A DNA stretch of 64,000 bases. Origin: Nitrospira sp. Lineage in GTDB: Bacteria; Nitrospirota; Nitrospiria; Nitrospirales; Nitrospiraceae. The notes beneath the pieces were generated by a model, which saw only the letters and a program-made list of their open reading frames with translations, was not told the DNA's origin and did not search any database. The DNA is taken from NCBI GenBank assembly GCA_024760545.1, contig CP060501.1, forward strand, positions 558,001-622,000, read 5' to 3'. Below are positions 44,443 to 52,909 of this stretch, in pieces (the stretch's first letter is position 1; every line of letters starts with the position of its first letter). The position numbers and the translations under genes were made by a program.

Positions 44443-44907
44443 TTATTTGTATTTCTCCACGATCTGTCCGATCTTTTCGGGGGTCACGTCGCCATACACA
44501 TCCTGATCGATCATCAGAGCCGGTGCCCGTTCACACTGTCCTAAACACGCGATGGGCAAAACGGTCAGACGCCCGTCTGGCGATGTCTGTCCCAGATCCA
44601 CTTCATAGAGTGTTTTGATCTGCTCCTGCACTTGCTCGCAACCCTTGATCCAACAACTAATGCTGTCGCATACGAAGGCCACATGCCGACCGACGGGTTT
44701 CCGAAACACGAGGTTGTAGAATGTCGCGATGCTATCCAGATCCTCAGCCGTGATCTCGAGAAATTGCGCAATCTCGAGAAGCGTGTCATCCGAGATCCAG
44801 CCGCGCCGTCGCTGGATGGTCAGCAGGGCATCGATGGCAGCTCCCCGTTTATCAGGGTAATGCGTGACAGCGTCTTCAAGTTCTCGTCGTTCAGCGTCTG
44901 ACAGCAT
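44443..44907 (-). CDS. nuoE: NADH-quinone oxidoreductase subunit E
   Basis: 154 aa, thioredoxin-like [2Fe-2S] subunit of the NADH module. Ligands C80/C85 and C121/C125 (CDSISC and CLGQC). Spaced 74-76 nt from both neighbours. Confidence 0.96.
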   Translation of the reverse strand: MLSDAERRELEDAVTHYPDKRGAAIDALLTIQRRRGWISDDTLLEIAQFLEITAEDLDSIATFYNLVFRKPVGRHVAFVCDSISCWIKGCEQVQEQIKTLYEVDLGQTSPDGRLTVLPIACLGQCERAPALMIDQDVYGDVTPEKIGQIVEKYK

Positions 44908-44922
44908 ATGGCTGAATCCTGC

Positions 44923-44975
44923 GTGCTGAGTTATGAGGTTTGGCGCCCGTCGGCTTCATGCTCAGCACTCAGCAC
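44923..44975. repeat. intercistronic inverted repeat between nuoCD and nuoE
   Basis: GTGCTGAG (44923-44930) pairs with CTCAGCAC at 44961-44968, and a second CTCAGCAC overlaps at 44968-44975. The arm sequence matches the nuoI/nuoJ hairpin. Confidence 0.65.
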
Positions 44976-44981
44976 TGTGCT

Positions 44982-46784
44982 TCAGCGATCCACATCGGAT
45001 AACACATAGTCCACGCTTCCAAGGACGGCCAAGAGATCTGATAACAATTCTCCACGCGCCATCAGTGGCACCATCTGAATGTGGGCGAACGAGGGGGTGC
45101 GAATTCTCGTCCTGTACGAGAGCTGCGACCCATCACTCGTCAAGTAATAACTGGTCTGGCCTTTTGACGATTCTGTGGGAACTTCTGCTTCACCGGGGGG
45201 AAGCACCGGCCCCCAACTCACCCCGACAAAATGATGGATCAGCGTTTCGATGTCCCGCATTGTGTGTGTCTTCAACGGTGGCGTCGCAAGTGGATCGAGT
45301 GATGTATAGGCACCGGACGGCATGGCGTTGAGACACTGACGAACGATCGCCAGCGACTGGCGCAACTCCAAGACATGCACCACTGCTCGGTCGTAACAAT
45401 CACCATTTGAAGCGGTTGGAACTTCAAAGTCGAACTGGTCATAGCCGGAGTACGGGCGGGCTTTGCGCAAATCCCACGGCAAGCCGCAGGCTCGCAACAT
45501 GGGGCCGGTGGCACCCCACGCGATGGCGTCATCGAGGGACACGGCGCCGATCCCGACGGTCCGTTGCTTGAGAATCGGATTGTCCATCACGAGGCGCTCA
45601 TAGTCATCGAGCCGGCTTGGAAACCACTCGACGAACTGTTTGACCAGTGTGTCCCATCCGATGGGAAGATCCCGTGCTACCCCACCGATCCGGAGCCAAT
45701 TCGGATGCATACGGCCACCACAAATGGCTTCGGCGATCGCAAGGATTCGCTCTCGATCGTTGAACATGTAAAAGACCGGTGACAAGGCGCCAATGTCCGC
45801 CGCAAAGGTCCCATACCAGACGAGATGACTGGCGATTCGATAGAGTTCGGACATCATGACTCGGATGACTTGCGCCCGTGGTGGCACGGTGACACCCGCC
45901 AATCGTTCGACCGAGAGACAATATGGCATTTCGTTCAGCACACCCTGGAGGTAGTCCACACGGTCGGTGTAGGGGATGAAGGAATGCCAGGTTTGCCGTT
46001 CAGCGATCTTTTCCTGGGAACGATGGTGAAAACCGATATCCGGGACGATATTGATGATTTCCTCACCCGCGAGTTGCGCCACGAGTCGGAGCACGCCGTG
46101 CGTGCCGGTATGTGCCGGGCCGAGGTTGATGAACATATAGTCGAAGTCGGAGTCGTGATCGTGATGGGTTCTGGCTAACCCCCAGTCCTCGGGCTTGAAT
46201 TGCAACGCCTCCTGGGTCATGACCAGCTTGTCCGGCGGCAGTTGGAACTGCCCGATTTCCGTCGCACGCGAGGGATGATCCTTGCGAAGTGGATACCCTT
46301 CCCACCACGAAGGCATGAGGAGGCGGCGCAGAAATGGGTGTCCGTCGAAACGTATCCCAAACATGTCGAAGATTTCTCGTTCATACCAATCGGCGTTTGG
46401 CCACAGATCTCTGCTCGACGGCAGAGAGAGCGGCTCACCATCGAGCGCCACCTTGATGCGAAGTGATTGGTTCCGATCAAAGGAAAAGAGGTGGTAGAAC
46501 ACGGTAAAAGTTCCGATTGGCAATCCATCATAATGGCGGCGGAGCCGTTCGTCTGTCGCACTCAGGTCGAACAGCATGGGAAACGGACGAGGGAGTTCAG
46601 TCTTGACATAGCGGAGAACTTCACGAAGCCGGTGTTTCTCGACCCAGATCGTCGGTATCTCATCCTTGGTGGCTTGCACGGCAGTCAGATATCCTTCCGA
46701 ACCGAAGTGCGTCATGAGCTCCGCAACCAGTCCAGTTTGTTCACCGATCGTGGTGTCTCGTAGGGCCGAGGATCGTGGAGTCAT
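44982..46784 (-). CDS. nuoCD: NADH-quinone oxidoreductase fused subunits C/D
   Basis: 600 aa. Residues ~1-190 are NuoC (FHLFSFDRN-type [25 protein letters not shown]); residues ~210-600 are NuoD with [39 protein letters not shown] and [11 protein letters not shown]. The fusion occurs in Enterobacteria and several other phyla. Overlaps nuoB by 4 nt. Confidence 0.97.
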   Translation of the reverse strand: MTPRSSALRDTTIGEQTGLVAELMTHFGSEGYLTAVQATKDEIPTIWVEKHRLREVLRYVKTELPRPFPMLFDLSATDERLRRHYDGLPIGTFTVFYHLFSFDRNQSLRIKVALDGEPLSLPSSRDLWPNADWYEREIFDMFGIRFDGHPFLRRLLMPSWWEGYPLRKDHPSRATEIGQFQLPPDKLVMTQEALQFKPEDWGLARTHHDHDSDFDYMFINLGPAHTGTHGVLRLVAQLAGEEIINIVPDIGFHHRSQEKIAERQTWHSFIPYTDRVDYLQGVLNEMPYCLSVERLAGVTVPPRAQVIRVMMSELYRIASHLVWYGTFAADIGALSPVFYMFNDRERILAIAEAICGGRMHPNWLRIGGVARDLPIGWDTLVKQFVEWFPSRLDDYERLVMDNPILKQRTVGIGAVSLDDAIAWGATGPMLRACGLPWDLRKARPYSGYDQFDFEVPTASNGDCYDRAVVHVLELRQSLAIVRQCLNAMPSGAYTSLDPLATPPLKTHTMRDIETLIHHFVGVSWGPVLPPGEAEVPTESSKGQTSYYLTSDGSQLSYRTRIRTPSFAHIQMVPLMARGELLSDLLAVLGSVDYVLSDVDR

Positions 46785-47488
46785 GACTTGCCTTTCGAAC
46801 GGCCGTCCGGCTGCCCTGCAAAGTGAGGGGAGAGGAGATCGGTCCGAGGGAGCACATCGATACCCGGATATTCACGCTGACTCATCCGCTCGGCCCGTTT
46901 TGCGTCCCGCATCGAGGGCACAATGGGTCTCTGAACTTCCTGTGGACCAAAGTGCCAGCTCAAGGGTCGGCGCTCTGATCCCACCATGTTCTGGAGGAGC
47001 AGCAGACATTCCATAAAAGCATGTGGCGGCGGCGGACATCCCGGCATATACACGTCCACAGGAATGAATTTATCGACGCCTTGCACGACAGAATAGGCGT
47101 CAAACATGCCTCCGGAGTTCGAGCAGGACCCCATCGAAATCACCCAACGCGGCTCCAGCATCTGTTCATAGAGCTGCTTGATGACGGGAGCTACCTTCAT
47201 AAACACCGTGCCCGACACGACCAGCACATCGGCCTGCCGCGGTGAACCGCGTACGACTTCTGCGCCAAACCGAGACACGTCGTAGACACTGGTCAAACTC
47301 GTCGCCATCTCGACGAAACAGCACGACAAACCGAAGTTCAACGGCCAGAGTGAATTCTTCCGTCCCCAGGCCAGAAGATCCTGAAGCTTTGCAAAGAGGA
47401 CCGAGTCACCAACGACAGCGGTCAACGAGCCATCGCCGCCATCGGTAATCCGCACACCCTCCAGTCGTCCGTTACGCCACTCGGTCAT
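46781..47488 (-). CDS. nuoB: NADH-quinone oxidoreductase subunit B
   Basis: From ATG 47488 (235 aa); an ATG at 47509 would add seven residues. [4Fe-4S] N2 ligands, numbered from 47509: C63/C64 (LSCCFVEM), C129 (GSCSNSGG), C158 (YMPGCPPP). A C-terminal extension of about 50 residues ([18 protein letters not shown]...) is longer than usual. Confidence 0.96.
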   Translation of the reverse strand: MTEWRNGRLEGVRITDGGDGSLTAVVGDSVLFAKLQDLLAWGRKNSLWPLNFGLSCCFVEMATSLTSVYDVSRFGAEVVRGSPRQADVLVVSGTVFMKVAPVIKQLYEQMLEPRWVISMGSCSNSGGMFDAYSVVQGVDKFIPVDVYMPGCPPPPHAFMECLLLLQNMVGSERRPLSWHFGPQEVQRPIVPSMRDAKRAERMSQREYPGIDVLPRTDLLSPHFAGQPDGRSKGKS

Positions 47489-47936
47489 CGTAGAACTCCG
47501 TTGACTCATTCATGCGTGGCGGCTGCTCATGACGAACCCGCGGACGTTGAGACTGTGCATACCAGTCGAGCGCTCCGGTGAGCCACAAATAGGCAAGGGA
47601 TGCCAAAAGAATGCTGACGAAGATCGTCACTTCAATAAAGCCAAGCCAACCGGTCTCCGGTACCGCGACGGCCCAGGCATAGAGGTACGCCGCCTCCACA
47701 TCGAAAATGACGAAGAACATGGCGATCAAATAATATTGCACCGGTGGACGGACTTGAGCGTTGCCAGTCGGCCGAATCCCACATTCATAGGGGATGTCCG
47801 TTGCGCTGTCGGAGCGGCGCTCAGTCTTTTTCCAGTGGCGCTCGCCAAGCAAGGGCGGGAGTCCCAGCATGACGGCGATCACCAGGCCGACACATATCCC
47901 GTAGACACAAATTTGCCAAATAGCGTCATCGACCAT
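47472..47936 (-). CDS. nuoA: NADH-quinone oxidoreductase subunit A
   Basis: 154 aa, three hydrophobic helices, family signature [35 protein letters not shown]. First gene of the operon, so the promoter must lie in the 284 bp up to the nucleotidyltransferase stop; I find no convincing -35/-10 pair there. The 3' end overlaps nuoB by 17-38 nt depending on the nuoB start. Confidence 0.96.
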   Translation of the reverse strand: MVDDAIWQICVYGICVGLVIAVMLGLPPLLGERHWKKTERRSDSATDIPYECGIRPTGNAQVRPPVQYYLIAMFFVIFDVEAAYLYAWAVAVPETGWLGFIEVTIFVSILLASLAYLWLTGALDWYAQSQRPRVRHEQPPRMNESTEFYDDRVA

Positions 47937-48220
47937 GGCAACAGTTAATGATGTAATTATGTTAACTATAGTCTTCCTAACTTGTGGATATCATGTTGAG
48001 TTCGGTTTGGCTCCCAAAAATGAAAATTCGGCAATCGTTGACGGGAACACTACTGCGAACAGTGGGGAGAGAATTAGTGGAGAGACTATTCCTGCGGGTA
48101 CTCTTCGGTTCTAGGTGCGTAGGCTCGCAGGCTGTTGAGCAAGTTCTCCTGCGTGCACCATTCCATACTTCGCATGCTTGATCCGATTTTTCCGATACTT
48201 CAAACAGTTCGCTTTTGGTC

Positions 48221-50848
48221 TCAACCTACCTGTTGAACCAGCTGTCGTTCCTCTGCCTCTGTCTTCACCTCCCCGTTCAGACGCGCGTCAAGCAACCGGT
48301 CGAGAATCTTCTTGAACTGCGGACCCGGCTTAAGTCCCATGGCCTTCAACTCAGTACCGGTCAGCACCGGCTTCACGTGTTGATAGGTGGTGAGGAACGC
48401 TGACACCTGCCGCTTGACCGTTTCTCCTTTGCTCTTGGCCATGAGGCTCAAGAGCGTTTCATCACACAGTCCTGACAGAAGATGATAGACGTCCGCCGGC
48501 TTTGGCGGCGGTTTTCTTCCAAGCCGGCGAAGTACCGCATGGCTACCCATCCGGGATGTCTTGAGGCACCTGGCTTCCAATTCGGAAAATGGGAAACGCT
48601 TGAGAGTCTCCAGAACGGGGCGTTCCGGCAAGACTTCCAGTAGCGCCATGAAATACACCAACCACACGTCCATCTTTCGATCGAGAAACAGCAGCCGATA
48701 CCAATCAACCGCCTGATCTACGGCATCGAGCAGCGACTCCAAGCGGCTGGACCACACTAACTTAGGATGGATGAACTTGAGCAAGTCGAGATCGGCCAGT
48801 CGCTTCAGAGCCTGTTTTGGTTCACGCTCTCCTAACAGCAATTTCAGTTCTTCCAGCAGACGGTGACCAGATAATCGTTGAAACAGATTCATCTTGACGG
48901 CGCCGGCGATCAACGCCGCGGTATCCTTGCCTAAATGAAATCCGAACCGGGATTCAAATCGCACAGCCCGAAACACTCGGGTCGGATCTTCGACAAAACT
49001 CAGCCCGTGCAAGACTCGGATGACCTTGTCATTCAGATCTCGTTGACCCCCGTAGAAATCCAAGACATCGCCAAAACCTTTTGCGTTCAAGCGGATGGCC
49101 AACGCATTCATGGTGAAATCCCGGCGGTACAGATCTTTCTTGATTGAACTTTGTTCAACCGTCGGCAAGGCGGTGGGATACTCATAATATTCTGTTCTGG
49201 CGGTTGCCAGATCGAGCTTGAATTCATCCGGCAGGAGAAGGATCGCCGTACCGAATCGCTCATGCACCTTCACACGGGCGTGCATCATTTCACCGAGTTT
49301 TCTGGCAAATGAGATTCCATCCCCCTCCACGACGAGATCCAGATCGAGGTTCTCGATCCCCAGCAACAGATCTCTGACGCAGCCGCCGACGACGTACAGC
49401 GGCACATTGCAACGATCAGCGAGGCGCCCTGCTTCTTTGAGAAGCGCTACCACGTGCTTCGGCATGCGGTTCTGAAGCAATCCCGTCACGTTACGATGGG
49501 CTCTTCCGGTGAGATGCTCTGATGGATTAGGCAGAGCCTGCCTACCGGCAAGCTTGAGAACATCCTCGTGCATCACTCTCAGCAAGTCCGTCCTGGTAAT
49601 GACCCCCACGATCTTCGTCCCTGCTAGAACAGGGACGAACCGCTGATTCCGTTCGATCATGGCAACTTCAACGTCATGAAACGGCGTGTCTGGCTCTGCC
49701 GTATAGGCATCAGTCTGCATGATGTCCTGAACAGGTGCTTTTCCGAGCCGGTGAAACTCGGCTTTTTGAATCAACTCACGGCTCACTATTCCTATGAAGT
49801 GATCATTCTCATCGAGAACCGGGAAGACATTGATTCCATATTTCGTCATCCGCTGCCCGGCGGCTGCAATCGTCGTTCTCATTCCAATGCATTTCACCGG
49901 CGTCGTCATCACGTCGCGCGCCAACAGCGTAGGCCGATAGCGAGTCGTCAACAATTCGACAAGACGTTCTTTGACTTCTGAGAGCGGTCGTCCTTTGACT
50001 GTCGCGGCGGCTGCGACGGCATGGCCGCCGCCCCCAAATTCCCGGGCGATCCATCCCACGTCGATTTCTGGACGGCGGCTTCGTCCGATCACCTGCACCC
50101 GGTCTTCCATCATCACGGCGACAATGACAGCATCGACGCCCTGCATTTCGGCAAGCAGGTGTACGACTCCGGCCGCTTCACCCCGGCGGCGATCGATGGC
50201 GCTCGTCGCGATCAGGACTTTTCGCCCCTCGAGGTAATGGACGTCGCTGTGTTCCAACAAATCGTTCATGAGTGCGACGGTATCGGGATCCAAAGGACGG
50301 CGAAGGGTGTCCAGCACGACGTTTAAGTCTGCGCCCATTTCAAGCAGGAACGCCCCGGCTTCAAGATCTCGGGGAGTCGTGGAGCCAAAGCCAAACGAGC
50401 CAGTTTCTTCGTAGAGACCCAGTGCTATCACGGTCGCTTCAAATGGTGACACCGCGACGCGGCGCTGACGTAACTGCTCAACCAGTAACGTCGTCGTGGC
50501 ACCGACCGGTTGGACGACGGACAAAAGAGAGCGGCCGTTACATATAGATTGGTCTTCAACATGATGATCGAACACCACCACCTCTACCGATGGATTATCA
50601 ATGCAAGATTTCAGCACACCGATTCGATCAGGATCCTGAGTGTCGACCAATATGAGTCTGGAAATCTGAGAGAAGTCGATCGATTGCAGTTTACTGAGTC
50701 CTAGGTCGTGAGCGGCGAGAAACGTGCGAACCGCCTCCTGGGCTCCGGCCGGCAATATCAGCTTGGCGTCCGGAAAGAGTTTGCGGGCGGCAACCATGGA
50801 GGCCAGGCCGTCAAAATCCGCATTGCTGTGCGTGGCGATCACATCCAT
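48221..50848 (-). CDS. DHH phosphoesterase-CBS-CBS-tRNA nucleotidyltransferase fusion
   Basis: 875 aa. Residues 1-310: DHH/DHHA1 phosphoesterase (D-H-H at 94-96, GGGGHAVAAAA for DHHA1). Residues ~315-430: two CBS domains (MTTPVKCIGMRTTIAAAGQ; MQTDAYTAEPDTPFHDVEV). Residues ~485-875: class II polynucleotide adenylyl/CCA transferase (YVVGGCVRDLLLGIENLDLD with the DxD pair) plus the RNA-binding tail. This fusion is the A-adding type enzyme seen in deep-branching bacteria; it repairs or completes tRNA 3' CCA ends. A 3' relic of it lies at 32407-32760. Confidence 0.93.
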   Translation of the reverse strand: MDVIATHSNADFDGLASMVAARKLFPDAKLILPAGAQEAVRTFLAAHDLGLSKLQSIDFSQISRLILVDTQDPDRIGVLKSCIDNPSVEVVVFDHHVEDQSICNGRSLLSVVQPVGATTTLLVEQLRQRRVAVSPFEATVIALGLYEETGSFGFGSTTPRDLEAGAFLLEMGADLNVVLDTLRRPLDPDTVALMNDLLEHSDVHYLEGRKVLIATSAIDRRRGEAAGVVHLLAEMQGVDAVIVAVMMEDRVQVIGRSRRPEIDVGWIAREFGGGGHAVAAAATVKGRPLSEVKERLVELLTTRYRPTLLARDVMTTPVKCIGMRTTIAAAGQRMTKYGINVFPVLDENDHFIGIVSRELIQKAEFHRLGKAPVQDIMQTDAYTAEPDTPFHDVEVAMIERNQRFVPVLAGTKIVGVITRTDLLRVMHEDVLKLAGRQALPNPSEHLTGRAHRNVTGLLQNRMPKHVVALLKEAGRLADRCNVPLYVVGGCVRDLLLGIENLDLDLVVEGDGISFARKLGEMMHARVKVHERFGTAILLLPDEFKLDLATARTEYYEYPTALPTVEQSSIKKDLYRRDFTMNALAIRLNAKGFGDVLDFYGGQRDLNDKVIRVLHGLSFVEDPTRVFRAVRFESRFGFHLGKDTAALIAGAVKMNLFQRLSGHRLLEELKLLLGEREPKQALKRLADLDLLKFIHPKLVWSSRLESLLDAVDQAVDWYRLLFLDRKMDVWLVYFMALLEVLPERPVLETLKRFPFSELEARCLKTSRMGSHAVLRRLGRKPPPKPADVYHLLSGLCDETLLSLMAKSKGETVKRQVSAFLTTYQHVKPVLTGTELKAMGLKPGPQFKKILDRLLDARLNGEVKTEAEERQLVQQVG

Positions 50849-51132
50849 GTCGGCATTCTAGCAGGGTCTTTCTCTACACGAAATGCCGCGTTGAATCATG
50901 GCTGGAAGGAGAGAAGACAGAGAAGCACCGTGGCGCCCCACGCTAGCCGCTGCTCAGATCTGCACAGCGACATGCCGTTTTTTTTCCACCTCAGAGAGAC
51001 CATCCGCTGCTTCATCCGGGAGGATTCGTAAGCCACGGAACTACCCGGTCTTTTTGTGCGCATGACGTCCGGCACATGCTTTGCTCCATAAAGCCCTCCA
51101 GTCCGAATGATTCTTTATACTGGAGGCGCCCA

Positions 51133-51510
51133 ATGACAGAACATCGTAGGAGTACCATGATGGTCATCTTGGGAGGGCTGGCCGCTATTGCATTGGTCAC
51201 ACCATCTCCCTCCACAGCGAGTTCAAAGAATGAGAAGAAATCCCCTCCTCATTCCGTCTCCTCGGCAGCAGAAACCTCTGTGTCTTCCGGCGCAAGCCAT
51301 TCGGACCTCAGGCCAGGTCCGGCATGGAAAACAATTGGAGGCACTGTTAAAAATATTGCCGGGGACGTCTATACAGTCGAGGACTATGAGGGGAACCGGG
51401 TTCAGCTCTATGTGAGCCATGAAACCAAGCAATTGCGAGGTCACAAGAAAGTTGGTGATCCGGTTCGCGCCGAAATCACCCAGAGCGGATTCGCTAACTC
51501 CATTCAATGA
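51133..51510 (+). CDS. exported small protein with OB-like C-terminus
   Basis: 125 aa from ATG 51133 with GGAGGCG upstream. A hydrophobic helix at residues 8-25 (MMVILGGLAAIALVTPSP) suggests a signal peptide; then a Ser/Pro-rich linker. The C-terminal ~60 residues GGTVKNIAGDVYTVEDYEG, VQLYVSHETKQ, VRAEIT resemble the OB-fold of DUF5666-like or BOF proteins. Function unknown; a hairpin terminator follows. Confidence 0.65.
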   Translation: MTEHRRSTMMVILGGLAAIALVTPSPSTASSKNEKKSPPHSVSSAAETSVSSGASHSDLRPGPAWKTIGGTVKNIAGDVYTVEDYEGNRVQLYVSHETKQLRGHKKVGDPVRAEITQSGFANSIQ

Positions 51511-51540
51511 TCACCATCAGCACCCCTTAGATTACCCTAG

Positions 51541-51575
51541 AGGGTCGGTTTGAGCTGGAAACTCAGGCCGACCCT
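51541..51575 (+). terminator. hairpin terminator candidate
   Basis: AGGGTCGG (51541-51548) with CCGACCCT (51568-51575), an 8-bp stem with an inner short stem, 30 nt past the small protein's stop. The T-run is only TTTA, so possibly a pause or processing site. Confidence 0.5.
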
Positions 51576-51680
51576 TTATGCCGTTCGCTCTCGAGCCATC
51601 ACCAGTCTCAACGCCGATGGATCAGAAAGGAGTTGTCAGACCTGCGTCAATTCCCGTAGTCTGCCTCTCAGGAGGCCACC

Positions 51681-52325
51681 ATGGATGAACCGAGCAGGCT
51701 AACGAAGACCAAAGAGCAATGGGCCAGGGCTCGGCGAGGCGGAGAAGAACGTGAAGTGTTCTATGAAGGAGACGACCGTCTCCCCCCCGGCCAACACCTC
51801 GTCGAGAACTTCCCCGTGTTGGATCTTGGGTTCAAGCCCGAGATCCTGTTGAATGAATGGAAGCTCAGCATTGGTGGATTTGTCACCACACCTGTCACAT
51901 GGACATGGGAGCAATTTTCGGCCCAGCCTCCATTCAACGACCGATCGGACTTTCACTGTGTCACGTCATGGAGCCGGTACGACAACGATTGGGAAGGGGT
52001 CAGTTTCAAACACCTCATATCTGTCGTGAAACCGTTGTCGCTGGCGCGGTTTGTTCTCTTCAGGTCATACGACGACTACACGACGAATTTACCGCTCGAT
52101 GTCTGTGACGACGCCGATGTGCTGTTGGCCCACAGCTGGAACGGAAAACCTCTCTCTCGAGACCATGGCGGGCCCGTACGTGTGATCGTCCCAAAACGCT
52201 ATGCCTGGAAGGGAGCGAAGTGGGTGAAGGAGATTACGTTTTCAGATCGGGATGAAAAGGGGTTTTGGGAAGTGCGTGGGTATTCCAACACCGCATTGCC
52301 GTGGCAAAACGATCGCTATGGGTAG
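51681..52325 (+). CDS. molybdopterin-dependent oxidoreductase, sulfite-oxidase (SUOX/YedY) fold
   Basis: 214 aa, one Oxidored_molyb domain. Residues ~60-100 carry LSIGGFVTTPVTWTW and the Moco-ligating cysteine C93 in DFHCVTSWSRYDNDWEGV; later VLLAHSWNGKPLSRDHGGPVRVIVPKRYAWKGAKWVKEI. Typical members oxidise sulfite or reduce methionine sulfoxides. There is no Tat or Sec signal, so it is probably cytoplasmic. A hypothetical electron partner is not adjacent. CAGGAGG upstream of the ATG. Confidence 0.9.
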   Translation: MDEPSRLTKTKEQWARARRGGEEREVFYEGDDRLPPGQHLVENFPVLDLGFKPEILLNEWKLSIGGFVTTPVTWTWEQFSAQPPFNDRSDFHCVTSWSRYDNDWEGVSFKHLISVVKPLSLARFVLFRSYDDYTTNLPLDVCDDADVLLAHSWNGKPLSRDHGGPVRVIVPKRYAWKGAKWVKEITFSDRDEKGFWEVRGYSNTALPWQNDRYG

Positions 52326-52328
52326 CGA

Positions 52329-52664
52329 TCATCTCTTGATCCAGCCGCCCGGTCCTTCAACAAAGTTTCCCGGTCTGGTGTTCTGTATGGCTTTCTCTCC
52401 TGCCAGCGATTCAACTGATTGGACGTTGGTCCGGTTTCGTTTTGCGATATCCTCATAGGCCCGCCGACGTTTCTGATTCACGTCCTCAAGCAACGCCCGG
52501 GCTTCCGCATCGGGAGGGATGACCGCCCCCAAGTAACCGTTGGCCTTCTCCCCCACCAAACCTTTCATTTTGGCTTCCTCCAAGGATAGCGCCAAGACAG
52601 AGGATTCAGCCATGAACCAGGTAGCCAACGCACATAACACCAGAACCAGCCGACGTCTGAACAT
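52329..52664 (-). CDS. ydbL: YdbL-family (DUF1318) protein
   Basis: 111 aa from ATG 52664; an upstream GTG at 52676 is less likely. Sec signal peptide (residues 1-26). The mature part matches DUF1318: LEEAKMKGLVGEKANGYLG, then DVNQKRRRAYEDIAKRN and VESLAGEKAIQ. In Enterobacteria YdbL is encoded with YnbE and YdbH; the same three genes appear here in the order ydbH-ynbE-ydbL. The role in the partner complex is known only for Enterobacteria. Confidence 0.88.
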   Translation of the reverse strand: MFRRRLVLVLCALATWFMAESSVLALSLEEAKMKGLVGEKANGYLGAVIPPDAEARALLEDVNQKRRRAYEDIAKRNRTNVQSVESLAGEKAIQNTRPGNFVEGPGGWIKR

Positions 52665-52678
52665 CTGTTCCCCCACAG

Positions 52679-52909
52679 CTAAAATAGTCCGCTCTCATTC
52701 GACAAGACCTGATCCAATTCTTTGTCGACTTTCACACGGATCTCATGATCAATTTTCACGTTGAGATTGATCGTAATCGGCTTCTCCGGCGCCGTCACTT
52801 CGACCCGTGGGGTACAGGCGCCCATCATGACCAGCAGAGTCCCCCACGTCACGAGCACACCGCTTATCCGTACAACCTCACTCAGCATGGTCAGCCTCAT
52901 GATGTTCAT
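52679..52909 (-). CDS. ynbE: YnbE-like outer-membrane lipoprotein
   Basis: 76 aa. Signal with lipobox MMGAC, then a short beta-rich mature part (CTPRVEVTAPEKPITINLNVKIDHEIRVKV). YnbE in E. coli is an outer-membrane lipoprotein that partners with YdbH. It overlaps ydbH by 4 nt and is 14 nt from the ydbL ATG, so the three are a single operon. Confidence 0.88.
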   Translation of the reverse strand: MNIMRLTMLSEVVRISGVLVTWGTLLVMMGACTPRVEVTAPEKPITINLNVKIDHEIRVKVDKELDQVLSNESGLF

